A DNA stretch of 64,000 bases from Citrobacter sp. MGH106 (lineage in GTDB: Bacteria; Pseudomonadota; Gammaproteobacteria; Enterobacterales; Enterobacteriaceae): assembly GCF_001037495.1 (NCBI RefSeq), contig NZ_KQ089822.1, positions 992,001-1,056,000 of the forward strand, read 5' to 3'. Both the position numbers and the translations under genes were made by a program. The notes beneath the pieces were generated by a model. The model was not told where the DNA came from, made no database searches, and saw nothing but the letters and a program-made list of their open reading frames with translations. Of this stretch, positions 51,998 through 61,910 are shown in pieces (position 1 is the first letter of the stretch; the number at the start of each line of letters is the position of its first letter).

Positions 51998-52537
51998 TTA
52001 CCACATCAAATCATCAGGCACGACAAAATCAGCGTACGGATCGTCCTCGTCTTTCGCTTCCTGGCTCAATTCGCAATTTAATACAATGTAGCTTGCATCG
52101 CGCTGCGCAATCTTATCAGCCACAACTGCTGGTATAATCGCGTATTCGCTATCGCGGTCACTTTCAGCAACCAGACGTGCAATGGCAAGACGTCCTTTGA
52201 TCAACTGGGTTTGGGTAACCTTGTCAACATATATTTTTTTAATAAGATTATTATCGGTAAAGTTATAGCCAATATCGCCATGAGAAATGGTAATTCTGTT
52301 CATCTCAATTAGCTGCTTAATCTGCGCTTTATATTCTTTAGATAAGGCAGCTTGTTTTTGCTGTTCACTAAGCTGTTTATCACGCTCAATTTGCGCTTTT
52401 TTATTTTCTTCTACCGCTTCTCTGGCTTCGCGAGCCTGAACACGCGATTTTTTAGCCGTTCTTTGCACTTTCGCCATTTTTTTGCTGGTGACTAAGCCAG
52501 CTTTCAGCATCTGCTCTTGTAGGGTGAGTTTTGTCAT
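51998..52537 (-). CDS. yaiL: YaiL-like DUF2058 protein
   Basis: Cytoplasmic protein of 179 residues in the DUF2058 family, basic at the N-terminus (LTLQEQMLKAG, then a Lys/Arg-rich KKMAKVQRTAKKSRVQAREA), with a charged coiled-coil-like segment to residue 65 and a C-terminal compact part ending in acidic YADFVVPDDLMW. The 179-residue length equals E. coli YaiL as I recall, and the family has been called nucleoid-associated. E. coli has yaiL elsewhere, so this could be a second copy. ATG 52537 was chosen; the preceding six codons of the longer frame are not conserved. Confidence 0.8.
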   Translation of the reverse strand: MTKLTLQEQMLKAGLVTSKKMAKVQRTAKKSRVQAREAREAVEENKKAQIERDKQLSEQQKQAALSKEYKAQIKQLIEMNRITISHGDIGYNFTDNNLIKKIYVDKVTQTQLIKGRLAIARLVAESDRDSEYAIIPAVVADKIAQRDASYIVLNCELSQEAKDEDDPYADFVVPDDLMW

Positions 52538-52794
52538 GTTCGTTTCTGAATCCAATAAAATCGTTGTCAGGATTATAACCTCAACGTTCGACGGGATGCC
52601 AGATGCGGTAGCTTCGCCAGTCCGCTTCTGAAGCGGAGGCCAGAGCCAGGTAACCTGCGGATCTTCTCACCTCAATCCCATTTTCCGGAGTACGCTGTCA
52701 GGTATGAGGGCGAGTAGGCGTAATTATGTGATTGAGATGACTGGAAACTGAGTGATAAATAAGGCGTGGGATTTGTGAAGGATGCCATACAGTA

Positions 52795-52815
52795 CCCTCT
52801 CCCGGTGGGAGAGGG
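52795..52815. repeat. CCCTCTCCC palindrome near hpaC 3' end
   Basis: CCCTCTCCC-GGT-GGGAGAGGG, 12 bases beyond the hpaC stop. This widespread enterobacterial palindrome may protect the 3' end of hpaBC mRNA; it lacks a T-run. The rest of 52538-52790 shows a second small hairpin (TCCGCTTC-TGAAGCGGA, 52620-52636) and no gene. Confidence 0.6.
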
Positions 52816-52827
52816 CTAAGGCGGAAA

Positions 52828-53340
52828 CTACACCACCATTTCCATTTCCATCTTCACCGGATGGAAACGGCGTTTAAAGTAAATCAGACCGTGTCCTTGC
52901 TGGCCCAGGGTAATGTTCCTGATTTCCACCAGATAGACCAGATGGCTGCCGATGGTCTGCACCTGGCTAATCTCACCCTCGAGGCTCGCCAGCGAGCCTT
53001 TCAGAACCGGCTGGCCCAGTGTGCCTTTCTGCCAGCATGAAAGGTTGAAACGGTCTTCCATTGCCATACCGGTCATCCCGGCGAAGTGGCGGGCCATCAC
53101 TTCCTGTTCGTGGTTCAGCACGTTGATACACAGCTTACCGTTGCCCTGAAACACCGGGTTCATCGCGCTATTGCCGTTGATACAGACCATTAGTGATGGT
53201 GGCGTATCGGTCACCGAACAGACCGCTGTGGCGGTGATACCGCAACGGCCCGCCTCGCCTTCGGTGGTGATGACGTTAACGGCGGCCGACAGACTGGCCA
53301 TGGCATCGCGAAAACGCAGACGTTGTTCATCTAATTGCAT
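52828..53340 (-). CDS. hpaC: 4-hydroxyphenylacetate 3-monooxygenase, flavin reductase HpaC
   Basis: Flavin reductase of 170 residues (FMN-binding split-barrel) that gives reduced flavin to HpaB. Flavin_reductase motifs TAVCSVTDTPPSLMVCING near residue 36 and the C-terminal HGLIYFKRRFHPV block are intact. It lies 19 bases after hpaB, so the two form an hpaBC operon. Together they hydroxylate 4-hydroxyphenylacetate to homoprotocatechuate. Confidence 0.96.
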   Translation of the reverse strand: MQLDEQRLRFRDAMASLSAAVNVITTEGEAGRCGITATAVCSVTDTPPSLMVCINGNSAMNPVFQGNGKLCINVLNHEQEVMARHFAGMTGMAMEDRFNLSCWQKGTLGQPVLKGSLASLEGEISQVQTIGSHLVYLVEIRNITLGQQGHGLIYFKRRFHPVKMEMEMVV

Positions 53341-53359
53341 TGTGACCTCCCGCTGCTGG

Positions 53360-54922
53360 TTACTTCAGCAGTTTATCCAGCATGTTGATATCGGTATTGT
53401 TGTGCAGGTGTGGTACTGTCCAGCCGTTCTGGTCGTATTCAGACAGGCAGCGGTCCACCATCGCCATCATTTTGTCCATGTTGCCGGAGCTTTGGGCCTG
53501 ACGCAGGCACTGCAGACGAATTTCATCCTGGCTGCCGGAGTAGTTGATTTCATACAGCTCATGCCGACCGCCAAATTCGCTGCCAATAGCGTCCCACATC
53601 AGTTTGAGGATCTTAATGCGCTCGACGTGATCCATGCCGTTCGAACCGCGCACGTATTTTGCCAGGTATTCGTTTATCTGTGGGTTGTTGAGATCACGTA
53701 CGCTGGACGGCAGGTAGATCAGACCGCTGGTTACGCTGCGTTCAATAATGTTTTTGATTTTGGCGTAGGCCATCGGCGCCATCACCCGATAGGTTTGCAG
53801 CGCAGCATGATCCGGCAGATACGCGCCATTGACCCACGGCGTTGCTTCGGCGCACATCGAATCGCTCAGCGCCCAGAACATATTGCGCCAGGCTACCACT
53901 TCGCCAAGCTCGGCTTGTACGCCACGGAACTCCAGGGTACCGGTGCACTCCAGCGAGCGCTTCAGCAGGGCGGTGATAAAATCAAGTTTCACCGCCAGGC
54001 GTACGCAGGCCTGTAACGGATACATACGCGCGAAGCCACCTTCCATCGTCCAGCGACGGCAGCGGTCAAAATCGCGATAAATAAGTACGTTTTCCCATGG
54101 GATAAGCACGTTATCCATCACCAGGATCGCATCGTTTTCGTCGAAGCGGCTGGAGAGGGGATAATCGTATGGCGATCCGGTTGCTCCGGCCACCAGCTCA
54201 TAGGAGGCGCGGGAGATAAGCTTGACCCCTTCAGCATCCATTGGCGCGACGAACATCAGCGCGAAGTCCGGGTTTTCGCCCATCACCTGTGCAGATCCGA
54301 AGCCAATCATGTTGTAGTGAGTCAGCGCTGAGTTGGTGGCCACGACTTTCGCGCCGCTGACGATGATTCCGGCGTCGGTCTCTTTCTCCAGCTTGATGTA
54401 GACGTCTTTCACTTCGTCGGCTGGCTTATGGCGGTCGATAGGCGGGTTGACGATGGCATGGTTAAAGTACAGGCCGGTTTCCTGAATACGGGTGTACCAG
54501 TTGCGGGCGTTCTGTTCAAACTGCCCATAAAATCCTGGGTTCGCGCCTAGCGCACAGCCAAATGCGGCTTTGTAGTCCGGGGTGCGGCCCATCCAGCCGT
54601 AGCTCAGACGTGACCATTCGGCGATGGCGTCGCGCTGCTGGCGCAGATCGTCGGCGCTTTTCGCGACGCGGAAGAACTTGTGGGTGTAGCCGCCGCTGCC
54701 TGTATCGGTACCCCAGCACAGGGTGTCCTGTAACTCGGGTTTATGCAGCGCATCGTACATCTGGGCAACGGAAGCGGCGGCGTTGCGGAAAGCTGGATGT
54801 GTGGTCACATCTTTAACGCGTTCGCCGTAGATATAGATTTCGCGACCGTCCTGCAAGCTCTTCAAATACTCTTCACCGGTTAACGGGCGTTTAACGTCTG
54901 CACGGAAATTTTCAGGTTTCAT
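53360..54922 (-). CDS. hpaB: 4-hydroxyphenylacetate 3-monooxygenase, oxygenase HpaB
   Basis: FADH2-dependent oxygenase of 520 residues in the acyl-CoA dehydrogenase-like fold, the usual length. It uses reduced flavin from HpaC to ortho-hydroxylate 4-hydroxyphenylacetate. Conserved segments include MKPENFRADVKRPLTGEEYL at the start, RASYELVAGATGSPYDYPL near residue 235 and FGGRHELYEINYSG near residue 450. The promoter would lie in the 174 bases to hpaA, where I see no clear operator. Confidence 0.97.
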   Translation of the reverse strand: MKPENFRADVKRPLTGEEYLKSLQDGREIYIYGERVKDVTTHPAFRNAAASVAQMYDALHKPELQDTLCWGTDTGSGGYTHKFFRVAKSADDLRQQRDAIAEWSRLSYGWMGRTPDYKAAFGCALGANPGFYGQFEQNARNWYTRIQETGLYFNHAIVNPPIDRHKPADEVKDVYIKLEKETDAGIIVSGAKVVATNSALTHYNMIGFGSAQVMGENPDFALMFVAPMDAEGVKLISRASYELVAGATGSPYDYPLSSRFDENDAILVMDNVLIPWENVLIYRDFDRCRRWTMEGGFARMYPLQACVRLAVKLDFITALLKRSLECTGTLEFRGVQAELGEVVAWRNMFWALSDSMCAEATPWVNGAYLPDHAALQTYRVMAPMAYAKIKNIIERSVTSGLIYLPSSVRDLNNPQINEYLAKYVRGSNGMDHVERIKILKLMWDAIGSEFGGRHELYEINYSGSQDEIRLQCLRQAQSSGNMDKMMAMVDRCLSEYDQNGWTVPHLHNNTDINMLDKLLK

Positions 54923-55096
54923 AGGGGACCTCTTCAGTATTAATCGGAGTGTTAAATTTATGTTTTATTTTTGTTGCTCAATTAAGGCGGTTAACGAGGT
55001 TTTCGTGAAGAGACTTTTAAGTCAACAGTGGGTACTTTTCAGGTGAGATAGCGTTCTGTGATCCGGGTGTCGTTTAGTTTGTTAGGGCGAGGGGAA

Positions 55097-55987
55097 TCAC
55101 GACACCGGTATTTTTTTTGTTCTGAACGCGCTTGGTGAACAGCCGACAAGACGGTTGAAAAAACGGGCGAAATAAGCCGGGTCTTTAAAACCCAACTGCC
55201 AGGCTATCTCGTTTACCGCGCTATCGGAAAACAGCAGCAGCCGCTTGGCCTCGCGCAGCTGCCTGTCGAAAATCAGTCGCTTGGGCGGGCGATTAGCGAA
55301 GCGTCGGCAGATATCAGTCAGCCTTGATTCGGTAAGATGCAGCTCACAGGCGTAGGCTGGAACCGTCCAGTGCTGGTGATAGTGGATATCGATAAGCTGG
55401 TTAAAACGCTGGAATAGTTTTAGCTCGCCGCGCATCCCGCTGGCGGCATGATCGTCAAGTTTCGCATTACGTAATAGCAGGGTGAACACCGCCTGCGCCA
55501 GCAGCGTCAGAGTGTGTTCACGTCCCGGCAGTTGCGAGGTTGATTCGCGTTCAATCAACCGCCAGTAGTGCGCCAGTGCCGCCAGCTCGTCGGGCTTATC
55601 GGCCAGCGACAGGCAGATACCCGGCAGGCCGAAAGCTTCCCGCGTGCCGGGGTAAAGTACTTCCAGAAGCGGCCAGACCAGATCCTCCCGCATTGTCAGC
55701 ACGTGACCGTCGCTATCAGGCTCGGTGATAAAGGCGTGCGGCACCGAGGGCGGCGTCAGGACAAACAGCGGTGCCTGAACCGAGTAGCGATGATCGTCGA
55801 GCTGCAGTTCAATCTGCCCGGTATCGAGGAAGTGCATCTGAAAATACTGGTCATGACGGTGCGCTTGCATATCGCGGCCGAAGAACTCGGCCATGCGGGC
55901 AAACGACTGATAATGCACATCTTCCGTCCCCAGACTCTCATCGTACTCTTTGTTGATATCGATATTGGCGACAGGGCTCTGGCACAT
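55097..55987 (-). CDS. hpaA: AraC-family regulator HpaA of hpaBC
   Basis: Transcription activator of 296 residues (AraC/XylS). An N-terminal cupin effector domain (residues about 35-130, HRHDQYFQMHFLD...) is followed by two C-terminal HTHs (ESRLTDICRRFANRPPKRL, and IAWQLGFKDPAYFARFFNR). In E. coli W it activates hpaBC in response to 4-hydroxyphenylacetate. Reads in the same direction as hpaBC, hpaX and hpaI. Confidence 0.95.
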   Translation of the reverse strand: MCQSPVANIDINKEYDESLGTEDVHYQSFARMAEFFGRDMQAHRHDQYFQMHFLDTGQIELQLDDHRYSVQAPLFVLTPPSVPHAFITEPDSDGHVLTMREDLVWPLLEVLYPGTREAFGLPGICLSLADKPDELAALAHYWRLIERESTSQLPGREHTLTLLAQAVFTLLLRNAKLDDHAASGMRGELKLFQRFNQLIDIHYHQHWTVPAYACELHLTESRLTDICRRFANRPPKRLIFDRQLREAKRLLLFSDSAVNEIAWQLGFKDPAYFARFFNRLVGCSPSAFRTKKIPVS

Positions 55988-55996
55988 AGTGGCTCC

Positions 55997-57372
55997 TTAC
56001 GGCGTCGCGCGAGGACGCGATTCTTTCATCGGAATAAGCCAGATAATCACCGAGCCAATGACCAGCAGGGCGGCAACGAACCACAAGCCGCTGCTGAAGC
56101 TGCCGGTAACATCCTTCAGCCAGCCGATCATCAACGGGCTGATTGCCGATCCGATATTGCCGGTAGCGTTGATTACCGCGATACCGATAGCTCTGGCGCG
56201 CAGGCTGATCGACTGATCCGGAGTGGTCCAAAAAATGGCCATTGCGCTAAACGATCCGGTAGAAGCCATCACGATCCCCAGCAATTGGATCAGGTTGTGA
56301 TCGGTGGCAGAAGCTAACAGCCAGCCCGCAGCGGCAAACAGAAACGGCAGGGCGGTATGATGCTTACGTTCTCGATGTTTATCGGAGTGGCGGCTCCAGT
56401 AGATCATCCCGAGGATAGTACAAATCTGCGGGATCGCCGCCAGCAGGCCGATGGTGATATTGCTGCTGCTTTCGTTAAAGCTTTTCAGGATCTGAGGTGT
56501 CCAGATACTGATGGCGCTGAGCGTATTGGTCAGACAGAAGTAGGCTAACGTATACATCAACACGATTGGCGTAAACACCTCCCGCCACAGGCTGCGCTGT
56601 TGCATGGCGTGATGACTGATCGCCCCTTCCGGTTGTACCAACGTGAGTCGATCGTTATCCATCATCTCCTGCAGGCACTTTTTGTCCTCTGCCGTCAGCC
56701 ATTTTGCCTTCGACGGTGAATCATCAAGCCAGAACCAGACCATAATACCGAGCAGCACTGACGGGAAGCCTTCCAACAGGAACAGCCACTGCCAGCCGCG
56801 CAGATCAAGCATACCGTCCATCGACAGAATATAACCGGAGACGATTGACCCCAGTGCGGTGGTGACCGGCATGGCAATCATAAACAGCGCGTTGGCGCGA
56901 GCGCGGAAGAAGGCCGGGAACCAGAAAGTCAGGTACAGCAGAATACCGGGAAGGAAACCGGCCTCGGTTATCCCCACCAGCATACGCAGGAGATAGAGAC
57001 TGTTCGGGCCGGTGGCAAACATGGTGGCGGTGGAGGCGATGCCCCACAGCACCATAATAGTGGCAATCCAGCGGCGAGCGCCGACGATGCTAAGCATCAC
57101 GTTGCTGGGGATGCCGAAAATCACGTAGGTGACATAAAACAGGGTGGTAGCAAGGCCAAACATGGTGGCGTTAAGGCCCAAATCCTGCCCCATGGTTAAT
57201 CCGGCAAATCCAATATTGATGCGATCTAAAAATGAAAAGATAAACAGCACGAACAAAATACGATCAGGCGGCGAAACAATTTGTTAATAACCGACTGCTG
57301 TTGCGCAGTCAGCTGCTTGTGCTGATTTGCCGGATCAAACTTTTCCGGGATGGCAGATGATGTGTCGCTCAT
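55997..57372 (-). pseudogene. hpaX: 4-hydroxyphenylacetate permease HpaX, frameshifted
   Basis: MFS anion:cation symporter family permease; about 458 residues expected. From ATG 57370-57372 the frame reads the normal N-terminus (MSDTSSAIPEKFDPANQHKQ ... FRRLIVF), then breaks at a run of four T (minus strand; A at 57255-57258) where five T would restore the family sequence RLIVFLFVLFIFSF. The first frame stops after 48 residues at 57226-57228. The rest (419 residues, 55997-57256) is intact and could only start from a TTG. Either a true pseudogene, a slippage-prone site, or a sequencing or assembly error. Confidence 0.88.
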
Positions 57373-57441
57373 TATCATTTTCCTCTAATGGGAATTTTGT
57401 AGGGTACTGCGGGTTGCCGGGGGGCGCTGTGCCACCTGGCA

Positions 57442-58233
57442 TTAGTAGACGCCTGATGAACCTGGCGCGTTTATTTCCAATCCGAATCGCATGGCGAGGG
57501 CTTCTGCGCCACGTGCCAGCAGGGTGGTATCGACACCGATGGCTACAAACAGTGCGCCAAGCTCCAGATAGCGCTTAGCCAGCTGTTCATTGGCCATCAG
57601 GATCCCTGGTGCTTTACCCGCAGCGCGAATTTGTGCGATAGCGTGTTCAATGGCTGCCTGTACTTCCGGATGCTGCGGATTGCCGCTGAAACCCATATCG
57701 GCGCTAAGATCTGCCGGGCCGATAAACACGCCATCGACATCGTCAACGTCGAGAATCTGCGGCAGGTTTTTCAGCGCTTCGCGGGTTTCGATTTGCACCA
57801 GTACGCACATCGCGTCGTTGGCCTGATGGATGTAATCCGGGATGCGGTTCCAGCGCGAAGCGCGGGCGAGCGCGCTGCCGACGCCGCGAATGCCAGCGGG
57901 CGGATAGCGGGTGGCTTTCACCGCCAGCCGGGCTTCGTCGGCGTTCTGTACCATCGGTATCAGCAGGGTTTGCGCACCGATATCCAAGAGTTGTTTAATC
58001 TGTACCGGGTCGTTCCACGATGGTCGCACCACCGGTTGGCTGGGGTAGGGAGCGATCGCCTGAAGCTGGCTCAATACCGTTTGCACGTTATTCGGTGCAT
58101 GTTCGCCATCGATCAACAGCCAATCGAATCCGGCCCCGGCCAGTAGTTCAGCGCTGTAGCTGCTGGTTAGCCCCAGCCACAGGCCAATCTGCGGACGGCC
58201 CGCTTTTAAGGCTTCTTTAAAAGCGTTATTCAT
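57442..58233 (-). CDS. hpaI: 4-hydroxy-2-oxoheptanedioate aldolase HpaI
   Basis: Class II aldolase of 263 residues (HpcH/HpaI family), cleaving 4-hydroxy-2-oxoheptane-1,7-dioate into pyruvate and succinate semialdehyde, the last pathway step. Metal ligands Glu and Asp lie in [13 protein letters not shown] (near residue 149) and [13 protein letters not shown] (near residue 175); the substrate Arg is in VVRPSWNDP near residue 70. Start ATG 58233 ([14 protein letters not shown]) was preferred over the six-residue longer frame. Confidence 0.96.
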   Translation of the reverse strand: MNNAFKEALKAGRPQIGLWLGLTSSYSAELLAGAGFDWLLIDGEHAPNNVQTVLSQLQAIAPYPSQPVVRPSWNDPVQIKQLLDIGAQTLLIPMVQNADEARLAVKATRYPPAGIRGVGSALARASRWNRIPDYIHQANDAMCVLVQIETREALKNLPQILDVDDVDGVFIGPADLSADMGFSGNPQHPEVQAAIEHAIAQIRAAGKAPGILMANEQLAKRYLELGALFVAIGVDTTLLARGAEALAMRFGLEINAPGSSGVY

Positions 58234-58243
58234 TATGTTCCCC

Positions 58244-59047
58244 TTAAACAAAGCGGCAGCTAATCGCGCCCATGTTGCCGTAGTCGACGTGGAAGGTATC
58301 GCCCTTGCGCGCGGGTACCGGACGAGTGAAGGAGCCGCCGAGAATAACCTGCCCGGCTTCCAACTGGACGTCGTACGGTGCCAGCTTATTCGCCAGCCAG
58401 GCCACGCCGTTGGCCGGGTGATTCAACACTCCAGCAGCGACGCCGGTCTCTTCGATCACGCCGTTGCGATAGAGCAGGGCGGAGATCCAACGCAGATCCA
58501 GCTCGTCGGGTTTAATGGGGCGACCACCGAGGATCACCCCGGCGTTGGCAGCGTTATCGGAAATCGTGTCAAAGACTTTGCGTGGACGCTGGGTTTCCGG
58601 GTCGATGTTGTGGCAGCGGGCGTCGATCAGCTCCAGCGCAGGGATCACATAGTCGGTAGCGTTGTAGACGTCGAACAGGGTGCAGTTTGGCCCGCGCAAT
58701 GGTTTTGCCAGCACGAAGGCCAGTTCGACTTCGATGCGTGGGACGATAAAGCGGTCAGTAGGAATATCGCTGCCGTCGTGGAAAAACATATCATCCAGCA
58801 GTGCGCCGTAGTCCGGTTCGCTAATCTGTGAGCTGGCCTGCATCGCTTTTGAAGTCAGGCCGATTTTATGCCCTTTCAGCACGCGACCTTCGGCGATTTT
58901 CATGTTTACCCATTCGCGCTGCACAGCGTAGGCGTCTTCAATGGTGATCGTCGGGTGATCCAGCGAGATAGCACGGATCTGTTCGCGCTGTTTTTCCGCC
59001 TGGTTTAGCCGTTGGGCGATTAGAGTATGGGTATGTTTATCAAGCAT
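58244..59047 (-). CDS. hpaH: 2-oxo-hept-3-ene-1,7-dioate hydratase HpaH
   Basis: Divalent-cation-dependent hydratase of 267 residues (FAH-like/HpcG family) that adds water to the oxo-heptene-dioate before the HpaI aldol cleavage. Blocks with metal ligands are seen in [12 protein letters not shown] near residue 105 and [13 protein letters not shown] near residue 62. Part of the contiguous catabolic block with hpaI; the two genes are 10 bases apart. Confidence 0.95.
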   Translation of the reverse strand: MLDKHTHTLIAQRLNQAEKQREQIRAISLDHPTITIEDAYAVQREWVNMKIAEGRVLKGHKIGLTSKAMQASSQISEPDYGALLDDMFFHDGSDIPTDRFIVPRIEVELAFVLAKPLRGPNCTLFDVYNATDYVIPALELIDARCHNIDPETQRPRKVFDTISDNAANAGVILGGRPIKPDELDLRWISALLYRNGVIEETGVAAGVLNHPANGVAWLANKLAPYDVQLEAGQVILGGSFTRPVPARKGDTFHVDYGNMGAISCRFV

Positions 59048-59080
59048 AATTGCTTCCTGTTACGTCATTCGGTGCTGCTG

Positions 59081-59187
59081 CGCCGGATAAGACGCAGGTG
59101 TGTCTTATCCGGCTTACGGTTTGATATTGCTTCGTATTTTTTTGCCTTTTGCAGGCCCGGTAAGCGCAGCCCCACCGGGCGAAAAGG
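59081..59187. repeat. REP pair (BIME) between hpaH and hpaF
   Basis: A 36-base palindromic REP (CGCCGGATAAGAC...GTCTTATCCGGC) at 59081-59113 and a second inverted REP (GCAGGCCCGGTAAGC...CCACCGGGCG) at 59151-59181. This typical BIME separates hpaF-side genes from hpaH and may set differential mRNA levels. Confidence 0.85.
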
Positions 59188-59191
59188 CGTA

Positions 59192-59572
59192 CTATTTAAA
59201 CAATGCGTGTACGTTATTTTGTTTGTAATTCAGTGTCGGGTGCAGCTCGCTGATTTCAAACGACAGCGCCAGGTAGCGGCTCTCCATCAGCGTGGCGAAA
59301 TGGGCCTTAATCAGCGTAAACAACATATCGCCCACGTCCTGACGGCTTTCCAGGCTGCGTCCGGAGCCGATTTTTAGCGTCATGTGTACAAAGGCGTAAT
59401 CATGCAGACCGTCTGCCATTTGCCAGGTATCCAGCCAGATGGCGCGGCTGCGAATGCCGCCGATGGGAAAGATGCCGGTCGCCGCCAGCGCTTCGTTCAC
59501 TTTGCCGAACAGTCCCGGTAAGTTGGCCTGTTCGCGGATGTTATCGGTACATTCGGCGATAAAATGCGGCAT
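59192..59572 (-). CDS. hpaF: 5-carboxymethyl-2-hydroxymuconate isomerase HpaF
   Basis: Tautomerase-like isomerase of 126 residues (CHMI). Pro2 of the translated chain becomes the catalytic N-terminal proline once Met is removed (MPHFIAECTDN). It converts 5-carboxymethyl-2-hydroxymuconate to its oxo isomer after HpaE. Length is the same as the E. coli enzyme as I recall it. 12 bases separate it from hpaD. Confidence 0.95.
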   Translation of the reverse strand: MPHFIAECTDNIREQANLPGLFGKVNEALAATGIFPIGGIRSRAIWLDTWQMADGLHDYAFVHMTLKIGSGRSLESRQDVGDMLFTLIKAHFATLMESRYLALSFEISELHPTLNYKQNNVHALFK

Positions 59573-59584
59573 TCTGAATCCTCC

Positions 59585-60442
59585 TTATGCCTGTTCGGGC
59601 AGTGGGAATACGGCGTTGACCTGGCCGGTACCGGAGCTGGCGAATAACTCGGTAATAAACTCTACTTTGCCGTCATAGCTGTCCCAGCCCAGCAGACCGA
59701 GCAGCATCACCGTGTCGTGCATATTGCCTTCGCCGTAGCAGTAGTCGGCGTACTCCGGCAGCATGTCGCAGAACTCTTTGAATTTGCCCTCGCGCCACAG
59801 CTTGATTACGCGCTCGTCCATCTGGTGGTCGAACTCACGGGTATAGCTGTTCATCCCTTCTTCGGCGCGCTGGTCATCGATAAAGCGGTGTGACAGTGAG
59901 CCGCTGGCCAGAACTGCCACGGTGCCGTCATATTTCTCAATCGCTTTCAGAATGGCTTCGCCCAGTTTGCGGCTGTCGGCGAAATCGTGGACGGTGCAGA
60001 ACGCGGAGATCGACACTACTTTGAAATGTTTATCACTGTTCATGTAGCGCATCGGAACCAGCGTGCCGTACTCCAGCTTAAGGCTTGGGATGTTGTGCGC
60101 TTTGGCACGCACGCCGAGCTTGACCGCTTCGTCGGCGATAAGGTGGCCCAACGCCGGGTTGCCGTCGTAATCGTAAGTCATGTCGCGGATAAAATGCGGC
60201 AGTTCGTTACTGGTGTAGACGCCCTGAAAATGGTCAGCACAGTTAATGTGGTAGGCGCTGTTGACCAGCCAGTGGGTATCAAAAACGATGATTGTATCGA
60301 CGCCCAGCTCACGACACCGCTTGCCGATTTCCTTGTGCCCATCGATAGCTCCCTGACGGCAGCCGTGGTTTTTACCCGGCAGTTCAGAGAGATACATTAA
60401 CGGCACGTGAGTGATTTTTGCTGCTAATGCTAACTTTCCCAT
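59585..60442 (-). CDS. hpaD: Homoprotocatechuate 2,3-dioxygenase HpaD
   Basis: Extradiol ring-cleaving dioxygenase of 285 residues, LigB-type family, which opens 3,4-dihydroxyphenylacetate at the 2,3 position. Candidate metal-ligand His lie in AAKITHVPLMYLS near residue 12 and FDTHWLVNS near residue 57; LASGSLSHRF near residue 190 carries another. It precedes hpaF and follows hpaE by one base on the minus strand, so the genes are cotranscribed. Confidence 0.96.
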   Translation of the reverse strand: MGKLALAAKITHVPLMYLSELPGKNHGCRQGAIDGHKEIGKRCRELGVDTIIVFDTHWLVNSAYHINCADHFQGVYTSNELPHFIRDMTYDYDGNPALGHLIADEAVKLGVRAKAHNIPSLKLEYGTLVPMRYMNSDKHFKVVSISAFCTVHDFADSRKLGEAILKAIEKYDGTVAVLASGSLSHRFIDDQRAEEGMNSYTREFDHQMDERVIKLWREGKFKEFCDMLPEYADYCYGEGNMHDTVMLLGLLGWDSYDGKVEFITELFASSGTGQVNAVFPLPEQA

Positions 60443-60443
60443 A

Positions 60444-61910
60444 TCAGACTCCCCATTTTGGGATCGGATGGTCGCCCATCGAGATGCAGACGTTTTTCAT
60501 TTCAGCGAACACTTCAAAGCTATATTCGCCGCCTTCGCGGCCGGTGCCGGAAGCCTTCACGCCGCCAAACGGCTGACGCAGGTCGCGGACGTTCTGGGTG
60601 TTGACGAACACCATTCCGGCTTCGATGCCGCGTGCCAGACGCAGCACTTTGCTGACGTCCTGGGTCCAGATATAAGAGGCGAGGCCGTACTCCACATCGT
60701 TGGCCAGGCGCAGACCGTCCGCCTCGTCTTTAAACGGCAGCAGACAGGCTACCGGGCCAAAAATCTCTTCCTGTGCCACGCGCATGCGGTTGTCGACGTC
60801 CGCCAGCACAGTTGGTCGCAGGAAGTTGCCGTTTTTCAGATGTGCAGGCAGGTCAGTGGGTTTATCCGGGCCTCCTGCCAGCAGGGTCGCCCCTTCTTCA
60901 ATACCAAGGCGGATATAGCCGGAGACTTTCTCCCAGTGCTGCTGGCTAATCAGTGCGCCCACCTGGGTGTTCGGATCGTTCGGGTCGCCGACGCGCAGAC
61001 GTTTTGCGCGTTCGGCAAAGCGTTTAACGAACTCGGAGTAGATGCTCTGCTGAATGAAGATACGCGAGCCGGCGGTGCAGCGTTCACCGTTGATCGAGAA
61101 GATAGTGAACAGTGCGGCGTCGAGTGCACGCTCAATATCAGCATCTTCAAAAATCAGCACCGGCGATTTCCCACCCAATTCCATGGAATATTTTTTCAGC
61201 CCGGCATTTTTCATGATATTGCGACCGGTGGCGGTTCCGCCGGTAAACGACACCGCGCGTACGTCGTGGTGGCGAACCAGCGCATCGCCCGCCGTCGCAC
61301 CATAGCCCTGAACCACGTTCAGTACGCCCGCCGGAATACCGGCTTCCAGCGCCAACTCGCCCAGGCGGTCAGCGGTCAGCGGTGATAACTCAGACATCTT
61401 CAGCACTGCGGTATTGCCCAGCGCCAGGCACGGCGCGACCTTCCAGGTGGCGGTCATAAACGGCACGTTCCAGGGTGACACCAGCGCGCAGACGCCGACC
61501 GGTTGCACGAGCGTGTAGTTCAGCATCTTGTCGTCGACCGGATAGGTCTTGCCGTTCATCTGCTGGCATACTTCGGCGAAGAACTCGAAGTTATGCGACG
61601 CCCGCGGGATCAGTACGTTTTTGGTCTGGTGGATAGGCAAACCGGTATCGGCGGTTTCCATGGCAGCGATCTCCGGCACGTTCTGGTCGATCAGATCGCC
61701 CAGACGACGCATCAGACGCGCACGCTCTTTCATCGGCAGGTTGGCCCATTTCGGAAATGCCTCTTTTGCCGCCGCAACTGCCTGATTCACCTCGTCTGCA
61801 CCGCCGGAGGCCACTTCCGCCAGCACCTCGCCGGTCGCCGGGTTAGTGGTGTGGAAATACTCGGTGGCCGCGACATTTTTGCCGTTGATCCAGTGGTTAA
61901 TCTTTTTCAT
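60444..61910 (-). CDS. hpaE: 5-carboxymethyl-2-hydroxymuconate semialdehyde dehydrogenase HpaE
   Basis: NAD-dependent aldehyde dehydrogenase of 488 residues. Catalytic Glu lies in MELGGKSPVLIFED near residue 253 and the catalytic Cys in FSINGERCTAGSR near residue 287; the cofactor site is SFTGGTATGR near residue 231. It oxidises the semialdehyde made by HpaD. The start codon overlaps the stop of hpaG2 by four bases. Confidence 0.97.
   Translation of the reverse strand: MKKINHWINGKNVAATEYFHTTNPATGEVLAEVASGGADEVNQAVAAAKEAFPKWANLPMKERARLMRRLGDLIDQNVPEIAAMETADTGLPIHQTKNVLIPRASHNFEFFAEVCQQMNGKTYPVDDKMLNYTLVQPVGVCALVSPWNVPFMTATWKVAPCLALGNTAVLKMSELSPLTADRLGELALEAGIPAGVLNVVQGYGATAGDALVRHHDVRAVSFTGGTATGRNIMKNAGLKKYSMELGGKSPVLIFEDADIERALDAALFTIFSINGERCTAGSRIFIQQSIYSEFVKRFAERAKRLRVGDPNDPNTQVGALISQQHWEKVSGYIRLGIEEGATLLAGGPDKPTDLPAHLKNGNFLRPTVLADVDNRMRVAQEEIFGPVACLLPFKDEADGLRLANDVEYGLASYIWTQDVSKVLRLARGIEAGMVFVNTQNVRDLRQPFGGVKASGTGREGGEYSFEVFAEMKNVCISMGDHPIPKWGV

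Noticed and set aside
60411-61385. A 324-codon plus-strand frame opposite hpaE
   Set aside because: Antisense shadow in GC-rich coding DNA; hpaE is fully conserved on the other strand.
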